64,000 nt of DNA from assembly GCA_016715065.1 (NCBI GenBank), contig JADKBN010000004.1, positions 124,001-188,000 on the forward strand, read 5' to 3'. A model generated the notes under the pieces. It saw only the letters and a program-made list of their open reading frames with translations, made no database searches and was not told the origin of the DNA. Origin of the DNA: Fibrobacterota bacterium (GTDB lineage: Bacteria > Fibrobacterota > Fibrobacteria > UBA5070). Made by a program: the position numbers and the translations under genes. Positions 59,256-64,000 of the stretch are shown piece after piece; positions within the stretch are counted from its first letter, which is position 1; every line of letters begins with the position of its first letter.

Positions 59256-59703
59256 CGTGTCAGGGCGAAAGCCTAATGCCCGCTCTTGACCGTGCCGCGT
59301 GCTCCGCGGTCACGGTCGAAGGCGACGATTAGGGGCCGATCAAACCGAAAGGCTGGCACCAGACAAAATCCGGCAGGGGGTCCGGGGGCAAGCTTAGTGG
59401 AACGGCCAAATGGATCCGGGATATCGATCGCGACCCTGAAGCCATCGCCAAGAGATCAGCCCATCATCCCCAGCGCATCCCTGGCGCCAGTGGCATTGGC
59501 CGTTCCAGGGCGCGGCCCCCGGCGCGGGAGTCCAGAGGGACAGCGCCCGTCCCTCTGGCCGGGGTCACGGGTCCCGGTGGACCCGTGAATACGGCACCCG
59601 GGCCGCCCCGGAGAAAGCCCGACGCAGTCGAAGTCAGCCCGGCGCAGCCGAGAGACGGCATCCAGGCCGCCCTGGAAAAAGCCGACGCAGTCAAGAAAGC
59701 CTA
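59256..59703. other. Gene-free interval with repeats and hairpins
   Basis: No convincing gene was found in these 448 bases. They contain a GACGCAGTC-type repeat in three versions (59616-59631, 59635-59652, 59676-59694), a copy of which also occurs at 52888-52907. Strong GC hairpins lie at 59532-59558 (CCAGAGGGAC/GTCCCTCTGG) and about 59567-59588 (CACGGGT/ACCCGTG). It looks like decayed or repetitive intergenic DNA. Confidence 0.5.
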
Positions 59704-60402
59704 TCAGGGAAGATCGAACACCAGCACCTCGCCATCCCCATCGGCCACCACCTCCACCAACGCATCGTCCGTCGTAAAGACCGCATCGCCCGCCTGCAAC
59801 GAAAGCCCCCCGACCGTGCACGAGCCGTGCGCCACCTGCACCCAGGCCTTGCGCCCTGCGGGAACCGCATGCGACAGAATCTGCCCGGCCTGGAAGCGTC
59901 CGACCAGAAGCGTGGCATCCTGCTGGATTTTCACCGAGCCCACCTTCCCGTCCGGCGTGGCCACCGCGAACAGCTTCCCGTCCAAGGCGCCGTCGGGAAT
60001 GGCGATCTGCTCGTACGACGGAGCCAAGCCGGGGCGCGAAGGCTGGATCCAGATCTGCAGGAGGTGGACCTGATCGGAACCGGAAGGATTCGTCTCGGCG
60101 TGGCGGATGCCGGCGCCCGCGCTCATCCGCTGGATTTCGCCGGGCGACAGATCTTGGACATGTCCCAGGCTGTCCTGGTGGCGCAAGGTTCCCGATAGCA
60201 CCCAGGTGAGGATTTCCATGTTCTTGTGGCCGTGCATTCCAAAGCCAGTGCCGGGAGCCACCATGTCCTCGTTGATCACCCGCAAGACGGAGAATCCCAT
60301 CCATTCGTCGTCGAAATAATCCCCGAAGCTGAAACTGTGCCGGGTGGAAAGCCACCCGAATTCGAACCCGCCTCGATCTTCACCCTTGCGAATCGTCCAC
60401 AT
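59704..60402 (-). CDS. Pirin-family protein
   Basis: The 232-residue bicupin starts at ATG 60402. The metal ligands of pirin are visible as His57, His59 (MHGHKNMEIL), His101 and Glu103 (GIRHAETN). Other family segments are EFGWLSTRHSFSFGDYFD, GSGTLRHQDSLGHVQDL and LLQIWIQPSRPGLAPSYEQ. Pirins act as redox sensors or quercetin dioxygenases; the substrate is unknown. It is a single gene, divergent from the beta-helix protein. Confidence 0.92.
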   Translation of the reverse strand: MWTIRKGEDRGGFEFGWLSTRHSFSFGDYFDDEWMGFSVLRVINEDMVAPGTGFGMHGHKNMEILTWVLSGTLRHQDSLGHVQDLSPGEIQRMSAGAGIRHAETNPSGSDQVHLLQIWIQPSRPGLAPSYEQIAIPDGALDGKLFAVATPDGKVGSVKIQQDATLLVGRFQAGQILSHAVPAGRKAWVQVAHGSCTVGGLSLQAGDAVFTTDDALVEVVADGDGEVLVFDLP

Positions 60403-60524
60403 CTCAGATCCCCCCAATCGGCCACAGCGCTGCAAGCAGGGTACAAGTTTGCCCCCTCGGCATCCAGCACTCGGTGGGCGCAAACGGAAGGTGTTACAAT
60501 GGGAGGATCCCAAGGGAGGTTCCT

Positions 60525-63362
60525 GTGTCGCCGATCCACCTTCGTTCGATTCCCCTCCTGGCTTGGTTGGCACTTGGCTTTGCGATTGAGCCTGCCCGTG
60601 CGGCGAGCATCCACTTCGCGCCCGATGGCGACGATGCGCGCACCCTGGCCCAGGCGCAGGACCCGGCCACGCCCTGGAAATCCCTTGCCAAGGTCGGGGG
60701 TGTCGCGCTCGCGCCCGGCGATTCGGTGCTGCTGCGTCGGGACGGAATTTGGCGGGAAACGTTGCGGATACCGCGATCCGGGAACGAAACCTCGCGGATC
60801 GTGGTGGCGCCCTACGGAAGCGGCAACCAGATGCCCAGGATCACCGGCTCGGATGAACTCGCAGGGGTCTTTGGTGCGGATGGCTGGAGTGCGAAGGTGG
60901 CGGGCGGTGTGGTCGCGCGCGTCTTCGACGGGCGGGGAGTGCTTGCGGTGGCGCGCTTTCCCCAAACGGGATGGCTCGTGGCAGGCTCCGTGGAAGCCGA
61001 TACGGCCCTGAGCGCGGCCTCGGTGGCATCGGCGGATTGGCGGGGGGCGTCCATCCATCTGCGCAGCGCCATGTGGACGCTGGAAACCCACAAGGTGGCC
61101 CGTCAGGTCGCCGGGAGGCTGGTGCCCGACACCAAGGCGGTGTACGCCTATCCAGACAGCGTGAGGTTCTTCCTTTCCAACCATCCCTCGGCCTTCCGAG
61201 CCGGCCAGGACGCATGGGCCTTCACCGCTTCCGACAGCACCTTGCGATGGACAGGTTCCGCCAGCAAAGTGGAAGCCTCGATCCGCTACTACAATCTCGA
61301 CCTGGGGGGGTCTTCCTGGGTGAAGGTGACCGGGATCCAATTGGAGCATGCCGCGTTTTCCGCCTTCCACGCCTCGGGTGCCAACGTGGTGATCGAGGGT
61401 TGCCGCATCCTCCATCCCGACCAGAACGGCGTGGACATGATCGGCGCGGCGGGGCAAATATTGTCAAACACCATCGTGGGGGCCAACCGCTACGGAGTGA
61501 GCGCCTACGGAAAGAATTACCGTATCGAGGGCAACGAGGTTCGCCTGACCGCCCAGGGAAGGTGGTTGGGGCCGGCGGCGATGGGCAACGGATGCTGTGC
61601 GGGCCGGGCGATCAACGTGGGTGGGGATTCGGCCGTGATCCGCCGCAACGTGGTCGATTCCACCGGATACATCGGGATCGGATTTCTGGGGATCGACACG
61701 AGGGTGGAAGAAAACGTGGTTTCCCGCAGTTGCATGACCACCGACGACTGCGCGGGAATCTACACATGGACGGGAACCTTCGACAAACCCGGGTCGGCGG
61801 GGAGCGTGATCCGACGCAACATCGTGCGCGACGCGGTGGGGGAGCGCACGGGTTGGGCGCGTGCTTGGGAAGCCTCGCAGGGGATCTACCTGGACGACGC
61901 CTCGCACGACATCCGGGTGGATTCCAACGTCAGCGTGGGCAACAGCATCGGATTGTTCCTTCACAACAACAGGAACATTTCGGCTCGCGGGAATCTTTTG
62001 GTGGGCAACCGCTCCGGCCAGGCGCGATTGGCCCACGACAAGATCGTGATGGCCGACATGTACGGGAACCTGCTGGAAGACAACGTGCTGGTGGGACTTC
62101 CCGGGCAGAACGCGCAAGTGGGCTGGGATCTGTCCAATCCGCAAACGGTTTCGCCCGGGCAATGGGATCGCAACACGGTCTGCGCGGCGCAAGCCCTCTG
62201 GACCACCTGCGACACTTCTGGAAAGCTCGTGCGGCGCATCCGCCGGCTGGATCCCGCCGATCCTCGCATGGGGCGGGAAGCCTTGCGCAACAAGGGATTC
62301 GATTCCACCGCTCTGGGATGGACCGCCTGGCCCGGCCCCTTCGCCAAGGTGCAACGCGATTCGTCCTCCCAGTGCGATGCCGGGCGCTGCATGAGGATGG
62401 CCTACCTGCAGGACACGACCACCCGTAGCCCGTTGTGCGGAAGCTCCGCGGAATTTTCCGTGGAGGCTGGACAGTGGTGGTGGCTGCGGTTTCGGGCCAA
62501 GGCGAAGCAGCCGGGCCAGGCCGTGCAGGCGGTGCTGCGGCGGGGATACGGCAACTACGCCTCGCTGGGACTGGATGCCAAGGTCCGGTTGGACACGTTC
62601 TGGCGCGAGTTTGAAATGGCCGCCAGGATCAAGGAAGCCGACACCCGCGCCCGCGTGGACTTCCACAATTCGGCGACGGATTCTGTTTGGTGGCTGGACG
62701 ACGCCTCGCTTCGGCGGGTTCCCGATTCCCTGGTGCCGACGGACGTGGGAATGGCGCTGGGGTTCAACGAAGGGCCGGCATCGATCGGTTGGGCTCCGGG
62801 GCCGGGTTCGTGGATCGACGCCCAAGGGGGAGGGCTCGCTGGTTCCGTCGTCCCCATCCCCGCTTTCTATGGAGCGGTGGCCTTCCGGGAGGAGGCCGGC
62901 ACCGGCTTGCGTGGCGCGAAGCCAAAAAGCGACCTCAGGATCCGGCGCGTCGCCGATGGTTGGGTTTTCGATGGCCTCGCGGGACCGGCGAGGATCGTGG
63001 ACGCGCGCGGACGGATTTTGACTACTCTGCGGCCGCAGCCCGATGGCACGGCTCGGTGGATGAATTCCGGGTCGGCGATGGTCTGGCTGGCCGCGGGTCG
63101 GCAGGTCGTCTGCCGGGCTCCTGGGGGGTGGGCCGCCGATTCGCCTGCCGCGCCTTCTCGCCTCCTACCGTCGCTACTGCGGTCTCGATCAGGCGTTGGA
63201 GACCAGGAGCGATCCGGCCAGGATGAGGGCCGCGCCTCCCAGCAACGGAAGCGGGTTGGCCTGTTTCCATTCGGAGAAGATCACCAACCCCAAGAGCACG
63301 GTGATCAGGGTATTGGTGTTGTAGATGGGATTGAGCTTGGAGATGGGGACGTTCCAGCGTGA
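60525..63362 (+). CDS. Secreted right-handed beta-helix protein with CBM and sorting-like tail
   Basis: The GTG at 60525 follows GGGAGG by five bases and starts a signal peptide (about residues 1-24). The 945-residue frame has a parallel beta-helix of pectate-lyase type from about 180 to 560 (VKVTGIQLEHAAFSAFHASGANVVIEGCRILHPDQNGVDMIG, SVIRRNIVRDAVGE, DIRVDSNVSVGNSIGLFLHNNRNISARGNLLVG). A CenC-like beta module covers 580-740. A short C-terminal domain (RIVDARGRILTTLRPQPDG) resembles the sorting tail. The last 58 codons overlap the transporter gene antisense, so the natural end may be near 63190. Polysaccharide lyase activity is possible, but no catalytic residues are certain. Confidence 0.8.
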   Translation: MSPIHLRSIPLLAWLALGFAIEPARAASIHFAPDGDDARTLAQAQDPATPWKSLAKVGGVALAPGDSVLLRRDGIWRETLRIPRSGNETSRIVVAPYGSGNQMPRITGSDELAGVFGADGWSAKVAGGVVARVFDGRGVLAVARFPQTGWLVAGSVEADTALSAASVASADWRGASIHLRSAMWTLETHKVARQVAGRLVPDTKAVYAYPDSVRFFLSNHPSAFRAGQDAWAFTASDSTLRWTGSASKVEASIRYYNLDLGGSSWVKVTGIQLEHAAFSAFHASGANVVIEGCRILHPDQNGVDMIGAAGQILSNTIVGANRYGVSAYGKNYRIEGNEVRLTAQGRWLGPAAMGNGCCAGRAINVGGDSAVIRRNVVDSTGYIGIGFLGIDTRVEENVVSRSCMTTDDCAGIYTWTGTFDKPGSAGSVIRRNIVRDAVGERTGWARAWEASQGIYLDDASHDIRVDSNVSVGNSIGLFLHNNRNISARGNLLVGNRSGQARLAHDKIVMADMYGNLLEDNVLVGLPGQNAQVGWDLSNPQTVSPGQWDRNTVCAAQALWTTCDTSGKLVRRIRRLDPADPRMGREALRNKGFDSTALGWTAWPGPFAKVQRDSSSQCDAGRCMRMAYLQDTTTRSPLCGSSAEFSVEAGQWWWLRFRAKAKQPGQAVQAVLRRGYGNYASLGLDAKVRLDTFWREFEMAARIKEADTRARVDFHNSATDSVWWLDDASLRRVPDSLVPTDVGMALGFNEGPASIGWAPGPGSWIDAQGGGLAGSVVPIPAFYGAVAFREEAGTGLRGAKPKSDLRIRRVADGWVFDGLAGPARIVDARGRILTTLRPQPDGTARWMNSGSAMVWLAAGRQVVCRAPGGWAADSPAAPSRLLPSLLRSRSGVGDQERSGQDEGRASQQRKRVGLFPFGEDHQPQEHGDQGIGVVDGIELGDGDVPA

Positions 63363-63626
63363 AAGCGCCACCGAGACAAGCCCCGTTCCGAGCGCCCAAG
63401 CAATGCCGGCGAACAGCCCCCAGCCCGCCGAGACCATGTTGATGTCCGCGGGCAGGAATTTCCAGAATACCGCCCCGCAGGCCACGCATGCGGCGCCCAC
63501 CAGCACCAGCAGGGGGCCCGCACCCAGTCCGGCTTGCGAGGCGAATTTGGTGGCGATGGCGAAGATCGCGTAGCCGACCGCGGGGGCGAGGCCCCCTACG
63601 AGAAGGCCGATGGTTTGGGGTTTCAT
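63189..63626 (-). CDS. EamA-like DMT transporter, four-segment half protein
   Basis: The 145-residue membrane protein has four to five transmembrane segments (about 5-25, 35-55, 65-90, 100-120, 125-143) with the EamA pattern SKLNPIYNTNTLITVLLGLVIFSEWKQANPLPLLGGAALILAGSLLV, the repeat found twice in full DMT exporters. Half-size proteins of this sort dimerise (EmrE/YnfA-type logic). It starts at ATG 63626, in four-base overlap with the upstream truncated gene. The C-terminal end lies antisense to the tail of the beta-helix gene. Confidence 0.82.
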   Translation of the reverse strand: MKPQTIGLLVGGLAPAVGYAIFAIATKFASQAGLGAGPLLVLVGAACVACGAVFWKFLPADINMVSAGWGLFAGIAWALGTGLVSVALSRWNVPISKLNPIYNTNTLITVLLGLVIFSEWKQANPLPLLGGAALILAGSLLVSNA

Positions 63627-64000
63627 TTGGAGCTTTCCGGAAAGAGGATCTCGTAGACCAAGGCCGGCGAGGTGGATGGATCGAAGGAGGCGCCGTCGGG
63701 GGTGGCGGAAAGTTTGATGGCGGTGCCCGCGGTGCCGTTGCCATCCAGTGGGCGCACGGTGGCCTTGGCAGCGTCCTTGCCCAGGATGCGGATGGTGCCC
63801 TGCAGCACCTGCGATTGGACCGGGGATTCGCCGAGTTCCTTGATGCCCGTGCGCGAAGTCGTGAAGCGCTGCCCCTTCATGCGCGAAGGGCCGCTGGTCA
63901 CGAGGTAGAACCGGCGCGAGGCGACCAGATCCTTGCCATCTGCGGACACGGCCAGCACGGAGGCGACGGGATTGTCCAGCCGGAAGACCAGGCGAGGGAA
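63623..64000 (-). CDS. C-terminal part of an exported protein (truncated by window edge)
   Basis: The frame is open to the window end, so the N-terminus is missing. The visible 126 residues read LVFRLDNPVASVLAVSADGKDLVASRRFYLVTSGPSRMKG, QRFTTSRTGIKELGESPVQSQVLQGTIRILGKDA and end ALVYEILFPESSK. The beta-rich pattern fits the last domain of a secreted glycoside hydrolase or a Fibrobacter-type surface protein, but no family is certain. It overlaps the transporter gene by four bases. Confidence 0.45.
   Translation of the reverse strand, partial: FPRLVFRLDNPVASVLAVSADGKDLVASRRFYLVTSGPSRMKGQRFTTSRTGIKELGESPVQSQVLQGTIRILGKDAAKATVRPLDGNGTAGTAIKLSATPDGASFDPSTSPALVYEILFPESSK

Noticed and set aside
59286..59588. 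Open frame in the gap before pirin
   Set aside because: Pro/Arg/Ser-rich translation across GC hairpins, no start signal and no similarity to known proteins.

Overview
The window looks like a chromosomal segment of a GC-rich, Gram-negative bacterium related to Fibrobacterota. This is inferred from gene content, not from a marker tree. The supporting genes are a fumarate reductase/succinate dehydrogenase flavoprotein and iron-sulfur pair, a ScpB-type methylmalonyl-CoA decarboxylase, several secreted carbohydrate-active proteins (GH8, GH43, a beta-helix protein) with short C-terminal sorting-like domains, and lipoproteins. dnaA lies near the left end beside a short region that could be oriC.

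Layout. 1-3.6 kb: the end of a GT4 glycogen-synthase-like enzyme, then an operon on the minus strand in which pyrC is translationally coupled to two envelope proteins. 3.6-7.2 kb: a tRNA-Ile/tRNA-Ala pair without rRNA genes, an ankyrin lipoprotein, dnaA, a candidate origin and an unknown gene. 7.2-13.8 kb: a nested palindrome, a Helicase_C_3/WYL-like protein, a TPR and GT2 pair, a hairpin-rich intergenic stretch, agmatine deiminase and a WcaJ-like sugar transferase. 13.9-17.3 kb: ndk, sdhA/frdA, sdhB/frdB. 17.3-21.2 kb: a secreted carbohydrate-binding protein broken by an exact 217-bp tandem duplication, then a GH8 glucanase. 21.4-24.9 kb: panC, an AAA_14/DUF4143 ATPase that separates panC from a second, diverged copy of the panC 3' end, and scpB.

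25-47.8 kb: a nearly complete type VI secretion system. On the minus strand, read from right to left, the order is tssK-tssL-tssM-tssA-tssB-tssC-hcp-tssE-tssF-tssG. Divergently, on the plus strand, lie an unusual PEGA/beta-barrel/formylglycine-enzyme-like fusion, a solute-binding-like coiled-coil protein, small periplasmic proteins, clpV and vgrG. An NlpC/P60 lipoprotein lies between them on the minus strand. No TssJ and no PAAR gene was recognised, and TssM lacks the P-loop. The novel envelope proteins may replace the usual outer-membrane anchor; this is the most interesting part of the window.

47.8-53 kb: a YceD/DUF177 protein, a GT2, a metallophosphoesterase, an HDOD protein and a nitroreductase. 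53-64 kb: a large Ig-like/RCC1 lipoprotein split by a frameshift and preceded by a CRP-type site, GH43, a HigBA-like toxin-antitoxin pair, pirin, a beta-helix protein, a half-size EamA transporter and the end of an unknown protein cut by the window edge. No CRISPR array, transposase or rRNA gene was seen.
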